From a bacterium (GTDB lineage: Bacteria; SZUA-79; Acidulodesulfobacterales; Acidulodesulfobacteraceae): a stretch of 29,973 nucleotides of DNA. The notes under the pieces are model-generated. The model ran no database searches and was not told the DNA's origin. It saw nothing but the letters and a program-made list of their open reading frames with translations. The DNA lies in assembly GCA_021784835.1 (NCBI GenBank), contig JAJYHI010000123.1, forward strand, positions 44,733 through 74,705, read 5' to 3'. Of this stretch, positions 8,544 through 16,321 are shown one piece after another. The number at the start of each line of letters is the position of its first letter. Positions within the stretch are counted from its first letter, which is position 1. A program made the position numbers and the translations under genes.

Positions 8544-9097
8544 AAATATGCGGAATAGACGAAGCCGGCAGAGGCTGCCTTGCAGGGCCGGTAGTATCGG
8601 CGGCGGTTATAATAGATAAAAATAAAATTCCTACCGGTATAAAAGATTCCAAACAGTTAACCGAGCCAAAAAGAAAAGAGTTCTATAATATTATTTTAAG
8701 TTCCGCCGTATCTTATTCTATAGGCATCGCTTCTAATTTGGAAATAGATAAAATTAATATTTTTAAGGCGGCTATGCTTTCTATGGAAAGAGCTTTTGAC
8801 GGTTTATCGGTAAAGCCCGACGTCGTAATTATAGACGGTCCTATAGTGCCGAAAGGTTTATCGGATATTTCCGGATTAAAAGTAATACCTGTAATAAAAG
8901 GCGACGACAGGGTAAAAGTAGTTTCCTGCGCATCGGTAATAGCTAAAGTTTTTAGGGACGGACTAATGGCGGACGTCGATGAAAAATATCCGGAATACGG
9001 CTTTAAAAAACACAAAGGATACGCAACCGTCGAACATAAAAAAAATATTAGAAAATACGGATTAACGAAAATTCACAGGAAAACTTTTAAATTTTAA
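8534..9097 (+). CDS. rnhB: ribonuclease HII
   Basis: Cleaves RNA in RNA-DNA hybrids, including single ribonucleotides in DNA. The ATG at 8534 is chosen because it gives MPLKICGIDEAGRGCLAGP, the usual family N-terminus. The in-frame upstream extension (from 8405) only reads through the gltX coding region out of frame and has no family similarity. The four metal-binding acids are all in place: Asp9 and Glu10 in GIDEAGRG, Asp101 in IIDGP and Asp124 in KGDDRV. The family block SCASVIAKVFRD and the C-terminal YGFKKHKGYATVEH also fit. At 187 residues it is a compact normal-length RNase HII. It overlaps gltX by 10 bases. The neighbour downstream is yraN, its common partner. Confidence 0.95.
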   Translation: MPLKICGIDEAGRGCLAGPVVSAAVIIDKNKIPTGIKDSKQLTEPKRKEFYNIILSSAVSYSIGIASNLEIDKINIFKAAMLSMERAFDGLSVKPDVVIIDGPIVPKGLSDISGLKVIPVIKGDDRVKVVSCASVIAKVFRDGLMADVDEKYPEYGFKKHKGYATVEHKKNIRKYGLTKIHRKTFKF

Positions 9098-9204
9098 TAT
9101 TTAATAAGATTTAGTATATATAAAGATGATTATTATTATATAATAGCCATATGGCATATGTGATATATTAATTATATCAATATGTAAATTAATTAACGGA
9201 TAAA

Positions 9205-9618
9205 ATGAATCTAAATATAAACGATAAAAAGATGAACGACAAGTCGTTAAATAAAGCTAAGGGAGACGAAGGAGAAGCGGTTGCGGCAGAGTTTTTAGAA
9301 AAAATAGGATACAGAATTATTAAAAAAAATTTTAAAAAAGGCAGACGCGAAATAGACATTATTGCCGAAAACGAAAGCGGCAATTTAAATTTTATAGAAG
9401 TAAAGACAAGGTTTAAAAACCGGTTCGGTAAACCTTACGAAGCGGTGAACAAACGAAAACTTTCAACTATTATTGAAGTATCTGATTTTTTTTTAATGCA
9501 GTCGTCTGCGTCTAATATAAAAAACTACAATAAAACAATTTACTATGGCATAATTTCTATTGAATATATCGAACGCGGTTCGATTAAATTAATTTTTTTT
9601 GAAAATATTCTCGAATGA
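9205..9618 (+). CDS. yraN: YraN family (UPF0102) endonuclease-like protein
   Basis: A 137-residue YraN-family protein, a PD-(D/E)XK nuclease fold of uncertain cellular role. The family pattern is clear: KGDEGEAVAAEFLEKIGYRI at the start, NFKKGRREIDIIAE (catalytic Asp), FIEVKTR (the E-x-K part of the nuclease motif) and GKPYEAVNKRKLSTI. The N-terminus before KGDEGE is about 17 residues longer than usual and lysine-rich, and a later ATG at 9232 is possible. The 107-bp gap before it is very AT-rich. The gene lies after rnhB, a widely conserved pairing, and its stop overlaps the next start as ATGA. Confidence 0.92.
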   Translation: MNLNINDKKMNDKSLNKAKGDEGEAVAAEFLEKIGYRIIKKNFKKGRREIDIIAENESGNLNFIEVKTRFKNRFGKPYEAVNKRKLSTIIEVSDFFLMQSSASNIKNYNKTIYYGIISIEYIERGSIKLIFFENILE

Positions 9619-10505
9619 TAAATAAAAGCAATAACCGGATAAACGTCTGCTTAGCGCAGACAGACCCCAAAATGGGGGATTTAGAAAAAAATATAGAAAA
9701 CCATATTAATATTATTTCCTCAGCAAAAAACAAAGGGGCGGAAATAGTGGTTTTTCCGGAACTTTCTCTCACGGGCTACTTTTTAAAAGACTCCGTTTAC
9801 GATTTAGGCGTCGATATTAATTCCGATGAAGCCGCCGTCTTCCAACCTCTTTATGAAGTATCGAGAGAACTTAATATTGCCGTTATCGCAGGTTTCGTAG
9901 AAAAAGACGCAGATTTTAATTTTTATAATTCGACTTTTTGCGTTTCTAACGGAAAACTTATTAATATTCACAGAAAGGTTTATCTGCCCACGTACGGCAT
10001 GTTTGAAGAATTGAGATATTTTAAACAGGGAGACGGTTTCGGCGTTTTCGATTTAAACGGCGTTAAAATTTCAGTCTTGACATGCGAAGATGCCTGGCAT
10101 CTTTCGTCGTCTTATATCGCCGCTAACAAAGGCGCTCATATAATTATTATCAATTCCGCTTCTCCGGCGAGAGGTATAACCTCGGGACTTAACAAATTTA
10201 ATTCGACTAATATGTGGGAGGAACTTCTTTCCGTTATTGCTTTCTATTATAAATGTTACGTTATATACGTAAACAGAGTCGGTTTTGAAGACGGCATAGG
10301 ATTTTCCGGCGGTTCATGTGCAATAAACCCTTCGGGCGATATCGAAAGCAAAATAGATTATATAGAAACAGGAGAAATTATAGCGGAATTAAATTTAAAT
10401 CTGCTTAATAACGAAAGATTTAAAACGCCTCTTTTACGCGACGAAAATTTAAATCTGACCCTTAAAGAATTAGAAAGTATAATAGATAATAATAAAGTTA
10501 AGTGA
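9615..10505 (+). CDS. nitrilase-superfamily amidase, probable NAD+ synthetase glutaminase partner
   Basis: Carbon-nitrogen hydrolase fold with the complete Glu-Lys-Cys triad: Glu49 in VFPELSLTGY, Lys121 in HRKVYLPTYG and Cys157 in VLTCEDAWH. The short sequence YLPTYGMFEELRYF is typical of the glutaminase half of glutamine-dependent NAD+ synthetase. This and the position 10 bases upstream of a separate ammonia-type nadE suggest it makes ammonia from glutamine for NAD+ synthesis as a detached subunit. It could also be a stand-alone omega-amidase-like hydrolase. Start ATG overlaps the yraN stop by four bases. Length (296) fits a single nitrilase domain. Confidence 0.85.
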   Translation: MINKSNNRINVCLAQTDPKMGDLEKNIENHINIISSAKNKGAEIVVFPELSLTGYFLKDSVYDLGVDINSDEAAVFQPLYEVSRELNIAVIAGFVEKDADFNFYNSTFCVSNGKLINIHRKVYLPTYGMFEELRYFKQGDGFGVFDLNGVKISVLTCEDAWHLSSSYIAANKGAHIIIINSASPARGITSGLNKFNSTNMWEELLSVIAFYYKCYVIYVNRVGFEDGIGFSGGSCAINPSGDIESKIDYIETGEIIAELNLNLLNNERFKTPLLRDENLNLTLKELESIIDNNKVK

Positions 10506-10515
10506 AAAGATTTAT

Positions 10516-11397
10516 ATGAATCATAAAATTGAACTGCCAAAAATAGACGAATTAAATTTTCCTTTATTTTATAAACATCTCGGTAATTTTATAAAAAGCG
10601 AGGTTTTAAAGGCGGGGTTAAAAAGCGTAGTTTTGGGCTTGTCGGGAGGTATAGATTCGGCTGTGTCTTGTTTTTTGGCTGTAAGCGCGCTTGGAAAAGA
10701 TAACGTAACGGCTCTAATAATGCCTTATGAAAGCAGTTCCAAGTCAAGTATCGAGGATGCTTTAAAAGTTGTAAATACGCTAGGCATTAAATATTACGTT
10801 TTAGATATATCTAACCAGATTAACGAATATTTTAAGAACGAGTCTAAAGAGACCGAGAAAAGCGAAAATGCCGATGCTGCAGGCGATATCGCCTTAAAAC
10901 TTAGAAAAGGCAATAAAATGGCCAGAGAAAGGATGTCTATTCTGTATGATTATTCATATAAGTTAAATTCGTTAGTCCTTGGGACAAGCAATAAATCGGA
11001 ACTGCTTCTGGGCTACGGAACTTTATACGGCGATATGGCTTCAGCTTTAAATCCAATAGGAGATATTTATAAAACTCAGATTTATCAGCTTGCGGAGCAT
11101 CTCGGCATCCCAAAAAATATTATAAATAAACCGCCGTCTGCCGATTTGTGGGAAGGGCAGTCGGATGAATCGGAGCTGGGTTTTACATATAAAACTGCGG
11201 ACGATATAATGTATCTCTTAATAGATAAAATGTATAAACCCGAAGTAGTAATTTCTTTAGGATTTGAAGAAAATATCGTAAACAACATATATGAAAGAAT
11301 AAAAAAATCGCAGTATAAAAGACGTATGCCTTTAATAGCAAAGGTTTCTGAACGGACCATAAATATTGATTTTAGATATTTAAGGGATTGGGCATAG
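10516..11397 (+). CDS. nadE: NAD+ synthetase (synthetase domain only)
   Basis: Amidates nicotinic acid adenine dinucleotide to NAD+ with ATP. The PP-loop VVLGLSGGIDSA (SGGIDS at 43-48) and the downstream family blocks RMSILYDYSYKLNSLVLGTSNKSE, GDMASALNPIGDIYKTQIY and PPSADLWEGQSDE are all visible in shortened form. At 293 residues it has no glutaminase domain of its own, consistent with the adjoining nitrilase-family gene providing ammonia. The C-terminal RRMPLIAKVSERTINIDFRY resembles the end of the single-domain form. The ATG follows ten bases after the upstream stop, with a weak ribosome binding site. Confidence 0.95.
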   Translation: MNHKIELPKIDELNFPLFYKHLGNFIKSEVLKAGLKSVVLGLSGGIDSAVSCFLAVSALGKDNVTALIMPYESSSKSSIEDALKVVNTLGIKYYVLDISNQINEYFKNESKETEKSENADAAGDIALKLRKGNKMARERMSILYDYSYKLNSLVLGTSNKSELLLGYGTLYGDMASALNPIGDIYKTQIYQLAEHLGIPKNIINKPPSADLWEGQSDESELGFTYKTADDIMYLLIDKMYKPEVVISLGFEENIVNNIYERIKKSQYKRRMPLIAKVSERTINIDFRYLRDWA

Positions 11398-11402
11398 TTT
11401 TT

Positions 11403-12095
11403 ATGAGCGTATTATACGTCGTGGCGACGCCCATCGGAAACCTCGAAGATATTACTATAAGAGCGTTAAAAGTAATGAGGGAAGCGGACTTTATAGCCTG
11501 CGAAGATACCAGAAAAACGAGGATATTAACTTCTAAATATCATATTAAAACACGCTTAATTCCATATCACGAATATAATAAAAAATCGGCTGCCGACGCT
11601 ATCGCCGGCGGTATAATGAAAGGCAGAGATTACGTTTTAGTCAGCGAAGCCGGGACGCCTTTAATATCCGACCCCGGTTCTTATTTAGTCCGCTTGTGTA
11701 TCGAAAAAGGAATAAAAGTAGTTCCTATTCCCGGTCCTTCCAGCGTATTAACCGCAATATCGGCATCGGGATTGAATACTTCGGAATTTACTTTTATCGG
11801 TTTTTTACCTAAAAAAGAGGGAAAAAGAAAAAAATTACTTGCAAAATTAAAGGATGAAAAAAGGGTTTTTATACTTTTTGAACCAGGCAGAAGCGTCGAA
11901 AAACTGCTTGCAGATATAAACGAAATAATGGGTAGCGTTAAAATATGCTACGCAAAAGAGCTAACTAAAATTTATGAATTTATAGAAACAAAAGACGTAA
12001 AAACTATAACGGAAGAAATTAAAAACAGGCCTGAATTAACAAAGGGCGAGTTGACGGTTATCGTCGATCCGTCGCCTATAGCGGAAGCAGACTAA
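11403..12095 (+). CDS. rsmI: 16S rRNA (cytidine-1402-2'-O)-methyltransferase
   Basis: RsmI methylates the 2'-OH of C1402 in the decoding centre of 16S rRNA using SAM. It belongs to the tetrapyrrole methylase fold. Conserved blocks are LYVVATPIGNLEDITIRAL at the N-terminus, EDTRKTRILTSKY, VSEAGTPLISDPGSYLV, and the PIPGPSSVLTAISASGL segment with FIGFLPKK. ATG 11403 is preferred to the in-frame TTG at 11388 because it gives the family start MSVLYVVATPIGN and avoids the overlap with nadE. It is 230 residues, slightly shorter than many homologues at the C-terminus. It ends three bases from the convergent acyP gene, with no visible terminator between them. Confidence 0.95.
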   Translation: MSVLYVVATPIGNLEDITIRALKVMREADFIACEDTRKTRILTSKYHIKTRLIPYHEYNKKSAADAIAGGIMKGRDYVLVSEAGTPLISDPGSYLVRLCIEKGIKVVPIPGPSSVLTAISASGLNTSEFTFIGFLPKKEGKRKKLLAKLKDEKRVFILFEPGRSVEKLLADINEIMGSVKICYAKELTKIYEFIETKDVKTITEEIKNRPELTKGELTVIVDPSPIAEAD

Positions 12096-12098
12096 GAA

Positions 12099-12377
12099 TT
12101 ATCTTAATATTTTAAAATCTTTGAAATTAGAAAGCCCGTCCTGTTCATATAGTTTAACTTCTTTGACTCTCGACGATGGCGGACCGACATGCACGGAAGC
12201 AATAATTTCCTTAATTTTTTCTTCCTCGCCCTCAAAAAATGCCTCTACATGACCGTCATGAGTATTCATTACATAACCCTTTATGCCGATTCTTTCGGCT
12301 TCAAGTTTTGTAAAATTTCTAAAATTTACGCCCTGAACGATTCCTTTTATAATAACCCTATAAGATTTTAAAGTCAT
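12099..12377 (-). CDS. acyP: acylphosphatase
   Basis: Small (92-residue) enzyme that hydrolyses acyl phosphates such as carbamoyl and acetyl phosphate. The signature GIVQGVNFRNF carries the phosphate-binding Arg20, and GYVMNTHDGHVEAFFEG carries the catalytic Asn38. Both fit the family exactly, as does the overall length. It is the last gene of the minus-strand block, nine bases beyond the phasin-like gene's stop, and runs into convergent rsmI. No separate promoter is evident. Confidence 0.95.
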   Translation of the reverse strand: MTLKSYRVIIKGIVQGVNFRNFTKLEAERIGIKGYVMNTHDGHVEAFFEGEEEKIKEIIASVHVGPPSSRVKEVKLYEQDGLSNFKDFKILR

Positions 12378-12386
12378 ATAGCATAA

Positions 12387-12785
12387 TTAATTATTTTTTT
12401 TATTATTTTTAATACTGTTGCCGATGCTTTTAGTTTTAGCTGAACGAGAAGTATCTTTATGTTTAGAATTTGCGCCGGACCGTTTATTAATTTTTTCTTC
12501 AAGCATATTGATCTTTTCTTCTAATCCTTTTACTTCGGAACTTCTGGCTATATCGGCTTTGCTAAGGGCTTTTTTTACGGATTCGTCTACTATAGACATC
12601 AATTTTTTTTTATTTGTATCGTATATGTCTTTCATTTTTTGGGAAAAAACTTCAGATTCTTTTTTGCCGAAATTATGGCTGACTATAAATTCGTCTAAAA
12701 TCTTCTGAAATCTATCCTCGGTAACTCCAAGTACCGATCCTATAAATTCGGTAAACTTATCGACAGCCGTTTTTTGCGATTCCAT
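12387..12785 (-). CDS. phasin-like (poly-granule-associated-type) coiled-coil protein
   Basis: A 132-residue, lysine-rich, mostly helical protein. The segment DESVKKALSKADIARSSEVK followed by the coiled coil GLEEKINMLEEKINK matches the layout of phasin-family (PhaI/PHA-granule-associated type) proteins: a helical N-terminal half, a short break, then a leucine-heptad trimerisation helix. The tail (about residues 105-132) is disordered-looking, rich in Lys, Ser and Asn. No PHA synthase is in this window, so a granule role is unproven; it may simply be a small structural helical protein. A strong GGAGG (12790-12794) lies four bases before the ATG. It follows rplS by 127 bp. Confidence 0.6.
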   Translation of the reverse strand: MESQKTAVDKFTEFIGSVLGVTEDRFQKILDEFIVSHNFGKKESEVFSQKMKDIYDTNKKKLMSIVDESVKKALSKADIARSSEVKGLEEKINMLEEKINKRSGANSKHKDTSRSAKTKSIGNSIKNNKKNN

Positions 12786-12912
12786 AAAACCTCCATTAAA
12801 TATTAATTATAATTATACTTACGATAATTCGTTTAATATTATAAGTATATCATCAATATTTAAAAAAAGTTAATTAAATAACCCTAAAACGTAATTCAGC
12901 TTTCATTTTAAC

Positions 12913-13272
12913 TTACTGCTGCTGCTGAACCATATCGAGCCTTTCTATTTTAGCTTCCTTCCCTTTTTTCTTTCTTAAGTAGTATAATTTTGCCCTCCTT
13001 ACCTTTCCCTGATAAAGAAGTTCAATTTTATCGATTAGCGGAGAATTAATCAAAAAAGTTTTTTCGACTCCGACGCCGTAAGAATTTTTTCTTACTGTAA
13101 AAGCCGACCTGATACCGCTTCCTTTTCTCGCAATAACCACTCCTTCATAAACCTGAATTCTTTCTTTGTCGCCCTCTTTTATTTTTTGATATACTTTGAC
13201 GGTATCTCCCGATTTAAATTGAGGAACATCCGTTCTTAACGACGCATTTTCGATTTTTTCTACGATATTCAT
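12913..13272 (-). CDS. rplS: 50S ribosomal protein L19
   Basis: Large-subunit protein at the interface with the 30S subunit. Recognised by [42 protein letters not shown], the [20 protein letters not shown] segment and [21 protein letters not shown], all in family order. Length is 119, and the protein ends with four glutamines encoded by a CTG/CAG run. A clear AAGGAGA ribosome binding site precedes the ATG. It is the fifth gene of the ffh operon. Confidence 0.98.
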   Translation of the reverse strand: MNIVEKIENASLRTDVPQFKSGDTVKVYQKIKEGDKERIQVYEGVVIARKGSGIRSAFTVRKNSYGVGVEKTFLINSPLIDKIELLYQGKVRRAKLYYLRKKKGKEAKIERLDMVQQQQ

Positions 13273-13298
13273 TTAAGTCTCTCCTTTTGTTTATATTA

Positions 13299-14000
13299 TT
13301 AATTAATTTTTCTTATTTGCTCCGTTTTTTTTAATGCTTTTTCCATTCTCCACTTTTCAATCAGCTTATGATTTCCGCTGAGAAGTATTTCTGGAACGGA
13401 TAAATTTCTAAACGTTTTTGGTTTAGTATATTGGGGATATTCTAATATTTTTTTAAAATCGCCGGAAAGGCTTTCCTCTTTAAGCGATTCTTGATTGCCC
13501 AAAAAACCTTTAAAATATCTGCTTACCGATTCTATGAAAACTATCGAAGCGATTTCGCCGCCGGACAGTATATAACTGCCTATCGATATTTCTATTCCTC
13601 CCGTTAAATCGGCTACCCTTGCATCTATGCCTTCATATCTTCCGCAAATTATTATAATATGGTCAAAATCGGACATTTCCGAAGCGGTATCCGAGTCGAG
13701 CAATTTTCCGGATGGAGACATTATAACTACAACTTTTTTTCCGGTTTTATAATTTTTTTTAAAATTTTTTACGGAATATTCGAAGGCTTTAATAATAGGT
13801 TCCGCCATTAACAGCTGACCTGCCCCCCCGCCGTATATTTTATCGTCCACCCTTTTATATTTACCGCTTGAAAAGTCTCTGGGATTAATAATATTTATTT
13901 CCATTAATCCGGATTTTAAAGCCTTTCCTATAAGACCGTTTTTTAAAAACGAATCAAAATATTCCGGCATTATAGATATAACGTCTATTACCTTCTTCAT
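13299..14000 (-). CDS. trmD: tRNA (guanine-37-N1)-methyltransferase
   Basis: Methylates G37 of tRNAs with G at position 36, which prevents frameshifting. It is a SPOUT knotted enzyme. Visible blocks: ISIMPEYFDSFLKNGLIGKAL at the start, INPRDFSSGKYKRVDDKIYGGGAG, IICGRYEGIDARV (119-129) and SIGSYILSGGE (139-149), the last two forming the SAM-binding knot. GNQESLKEESLSG and YPQYTKPKTF, the tRNA-binding part, follow. Length (233) is normal. It starts four bases after the rimM stop, inside the canonical rpsP-rimM-trmD-rplS order. Confidence 0.98.
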   Translation of the reverse strand: MKKVIDVISIMPEYFDSFLKNGLIGKALKSGLMEINIINPRDFSSGKYKRVDDKIYGGGAGQLLMAEPIIKAFEYSVKNFKKNYKTGKKVVVIMSPSGKLLDSDTASEMSDFDHIIIICGRYEGIDARVADLTGGIEISIGSYILSGGEIASIVFIESVSRYFKGFLGNQESLKEESLSGDFKKILEYPQYTKPKTFRNLSVPEILLSGNHKLIEKWRMEKALKKTEQIRKIN

Positions 14001-14004
14001 GTTT

Positions 14005-14508
14005 TTATATTCTATAATTATTTTCGTTTTTAACCGATATTTTTGAATTTTTAATATCTATAGTTTCGATATTTTCAGCCGTCATAGGAATCAGGTAAAC
14101 TGCAGCGCTGGACTTTATTTCCATAACGTCTGTTTCTCCTCCGTAAATTTCCGAAACCGACCCTATGTTAATTTTTTTTTCGTTATAGCAGTTTAAACCG
14201 ATTAAATCTGAAATTAAAAATTCGTCTTTATCCAATTTAATATCGGCTTTATTAATATAAACGGAAGTCTTTTTAAACTTTTCCGCAGATTCAATAGAAT
14301 CTGCGCCGTTTAATTTAATGAGATAACCTTTGTTTGCCCGTCTGATTTTTTCGATTTCTAATTTTTTATATGCGCCGTTTTCTTTAATAAAAAGTTCGCA
14401 TTCAGAATCCATAACGTTAGACAAGGGGTTGTATAGATTAAATAAAAGTTCGCCTAAGATACCGTGCGGTTTTATAAATTCCCCTATATCTATATAAACG
14501 GGATTCAT
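14005..14508 (-). CDS. rimM: ribosome maturation factor RimM
   Basis: Assists 30S assembly by binding S19. The N-terminal DIGEFIKPHGILGELLFNLYNP is the family signature, and the second (PRC-barrel) domain is recognisable from FLISDLIGLNCY and GSVSEIYGGETDVMEI. At 167 residues it is normal length. Its start overlaps the rpsP stop by four bases. The KH-domain gene khpA, often found between rpsP and rimM, is absent here. Confidence 0.95.
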   Translation of the reverse strand: MNPVYIDIGEFIKPHGILGELLFNLYNPLSNVMDSECELFIKENGAYKKLEIEKIRRANKGYLIKLNGADSIESAEKFKKTSVYINKADIKLDKDEFLISDLIGLNCYNEKKINIGSVSEIYGGETDVMEIKSSAAVYLIPMTAENIETIDIKNSKISVKNENNYRI

Positions 14509-14747
14509 TTAGCCTGTTTTTTTACTAACGCCATAACGGTATCGCTGGGTTTTGCCCCCAAACTTACCCACTTGTCGAATTTGTCCTTATCGATATTAAA
14601 CTGGACGCCTTTATCGGCGCACGGATTATAAGTCCCCAGTATTTCTATAAATTTTTTCTGCACGGCTTTTTCTCCGGAAGCCGCCACGATTCTGTAAAAA
14701 GGTTTTTTGTGAGAACCGATTCTAGATAATCTGATTTTTACCGCCAC
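14505..14747 (-). CDS. rpsP: 30S ribosomal protein S16
   Basis: Small-subunit assembly protein. AVKIRLSRIGSHKKPFYRIV and ILGTYNP are diagnostic. Length (80) is standard. The ATG lies within the end of ffh (10-base overlap), and the stop overlaps rimM, so translation through ffh-rpsP-rimM is tightly coupled. Confidence 0.98.
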   Translation of the reverse strand: MAVKIRLSRIGSHKKPFYRIVAASGEKAVQKKFIEILGTYNPCADKGVQFNIDKDKFDKWVSLGAKPSDTVMALVKKQAK

Positions 14748-16114
14748 TTGAAATCTCCTTTGTTAAACATGTTTTTAATATTATTTATATTTTTTAAAGA
14801 ACCCAATTTGTTCTTTTTGAAAGACTTCATAATCTTTTTTACTTCTTCGAATTTATTTATAAAGATATTAACATCGTTGACGGTGGTGCCGCTTCCTAAA
14901 GCGATTCTTTTGCGCCTTCCGCCGTTTAATATGTCGGGGTTCAGCCTTTCTTTTTCCGTCATAGAATTAATAATAGCCTTAATTTTAACTATCTCTTTTT
15001 CAGCCGCTTCAGAATTAAATTTATCTTTTATTTTTGAAAAGCCGGGTATCATGCCTGCAATCTGAGTAATCCCGCCTATTTTTGACATCATTTTAAGCTG
15101 TTCGGCAAAATCTTTAACCGTAAAATCTTTTTTGTTAAGAGATTCTTCTATAGATTTAGCAGATTTTTCGTCAATAGACTCCTGGGCTTTTTCTATAAGG
15201 CTTAATATGTCGCCCATGCCGAGTATCCTGTCGGCTATCCTGTCGCCGTAAAAGACTTCGAAATCGCTGAGTTTTTCACCGATGCCTATGAATTTAATCG
15301 GTTTGGCGACGGTTTTTTTAATAGAAAGAGCCGCTCCGCCTCTTGCGTCGCCGTCAACTTTCGTTAGGACGACCCCTGATATATCAAGAGCTTCGTTGAA
15401 GGTTTTTGCTACCGTAACCGCGCTCTGCCCCAGCATGGAGTCTGCTACGAATAATATTTCGTTTGGATTAAATTTATTTTTAAGAAGTTTAAGCTCGTCC
15501 ATTAACGGTTCGTCTATTTCGAGTCGTCCGGCAGTATCGACGATTATGGTATCGTATGCATGTTTTTCGGCTATTTCTATAGCGCTTTTAACTATTTCGT
15601 CGGGCTTTTGCAGGATTTTCCCATTTTCTTCCGGCGTTTCGTAAACCGGAATATTTATGCTTGCGCCGATTTTCTTAAGCTGAAGTATAGCCGCCGGTCT
15701 GTAAACGTCCGCGGGAACTAGATATACGCTGCGTTTCATTCTGTGAAGATAAAGCGCGAGTTTTCCCGCAGTAGTCGTTTTACCCGAACCCTGAAGACCT
15801 ATTAGCATTATGATGACGGGAGGCTTTGTCTTAATATTTAAAGGCTCGTTGTTTCCCAGCAGTTCAACTAATTCGTCCCTTATTATTTTAATAATCTGTT
15901 GGGCAGGGGTCAGGCTGTCGGCTACTTTTTCGCCTACGGCTTTATTTTTTACGGATTCTATAAACTCTTTTACTATAAGGTAGTTTACGTCGGCTTCAAG
16001 CAAAGAAAGCCTGACTTCCTTAAGACTGTCTTCTATATTTTTTTCAGACAGCTTTCCGTAACCTTTAAGGTTTTTAAAAACTTTTTCGAGTTTTGAACTA
16101 AGTCCGTCAAACAT
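14738..16114 (-). CDS. ffh: signal recognition particle protein (SRP54 homologue)
   Basis: GTPase that with 4.5S RNA targets nascent membrane proteins to FtsY. Domains: N domain (residues 1-90), G domain with the P-loop GLQGSGKTT (106-114), DTAGRLEID and TKVDGDARGG, and a C-terminal M domain with IAGMIPGFSKIKD and RKRIALGSGTTVNDVN. Length (458) is normal, and the M domain is less methionine-rich than usual. It opens the ffh-rpsP-rimM-trmD-rplS operon. A strong promoter match lies about 110 bp upstream. No obvious Shine-Dalgarno site is visible. Confidence 0.98.
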   Translation of the reverse strand: MFDGLSSKLEKVFKNLKGYGKLSEKNIEDSLKEVRLSLLEADVNYLIVKEFIESVKNKAVGEKVADSLTPAQQIIKIIRDELVELLGNNEPLNIKTKPPVIIMLIGLQGSGKTTTAGKLALYLHRMKRSVYLVPADVYRPAAILQLKKIGASINIPVYETPEENGKILQKPDEIVKSAIEIAEKHAYDTIIVDTAGRLEIDEPLMDELKLLKNKFNPNEILFVADSMLGQSAVTVAKTFNEALDISGVVLTKVDGDARGGAALSIKKTVAKPIKFIGIGEKLSDFEVFYGDRIADRILGMGDILSLIEKAQESIDEKSAKSIEESLNKKDFTVKDFAEQLKMMSKIGGITQIAGMIPGFSKIKDKFNSEAAEKEIVKIKAIINSMTEKERLNPDILNGGRRKRIALGSGTTVNDVNIFINKFEEVKKIMKSFKKNKLGSLKNINNIKNMFNKGDFKWR

Positions 16115-16221
16115 TGCGCTAATTTATAATTTAAATAATTTTTTAAAAATACCGAACAGGCTTTTAGCTTATTCAATATCTTAATTAATAATTAAGAAAG
16201 ATTTTATAATTGAAAACTATT

Positions 16222-16250
16222 ATTTTATTAGTTTTTTTAAAATATGTCAA
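16222..16250 (-). promoter_or_regulatory. sigma-70-type promoter for the ffh operon
   Basis: On the minus strand TTGACA (16250-16245), a 17-base spacer and TAAAAT (16227-16222) form a near-consensus housekeeping promoter. It would start transcription near 16215, about 100 bases before ffh. The remainder of the 207-bp gap (16115-16321) holds the REP-like sequence at 16282-16310 and otherwise only AT-rich DNA. Confidence 0.6.
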
Positions 16251-16281
16251 TGCGAAAAAAGGTGTCGAAAAATTGTAAATA

Positions 16282-16310
16282 CGGCGACCGGAATTCAATT
16301 CTGTCACCGT
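16282..16310. repeat. REP-like imperfect palindrome, copy at ffh/fusion-gene junction
   Basis: The 15 bases at 16291-16305 are the exact reverse complement of GACAGAATTGAATTC found twice at 28.95-29.0 kb. Flanking ACGG...CCGT bases extend an imperfect inverted repeat. It sits just past the 3' end of the fusion gene and upstream of the ffh promoter. A dispersed intergenic palindrome at two loci fits a REP or non-autonomous repeat family. Confidence 0.55.
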
Positions 16311-16321
16311 CACAAATTTAA

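Noticed and set aside
9098..9204. Short dyads (GCCATATGGC; TGATATA...TATATCA) and a TATAAT before yraN, considered as promoter/operator.
   Set aside because: No -35 at a suitable distance, and such dyads are common by chance in DNA this AT-rich.
12786..12912. Several TATAAT-like boxes upstream of the phasin-like gene, considered as its own promoter.
   Set aside because: None has a credible -35 at 16-18 bases. A promoter here is possible but cannot be picked out.
12912..12930. CTG trinucleotide run at the rplS 3' end as a microsatellite of interest.
   Set aside because: Only four units, encoding a short glutamine tail; nothing more can be supported.
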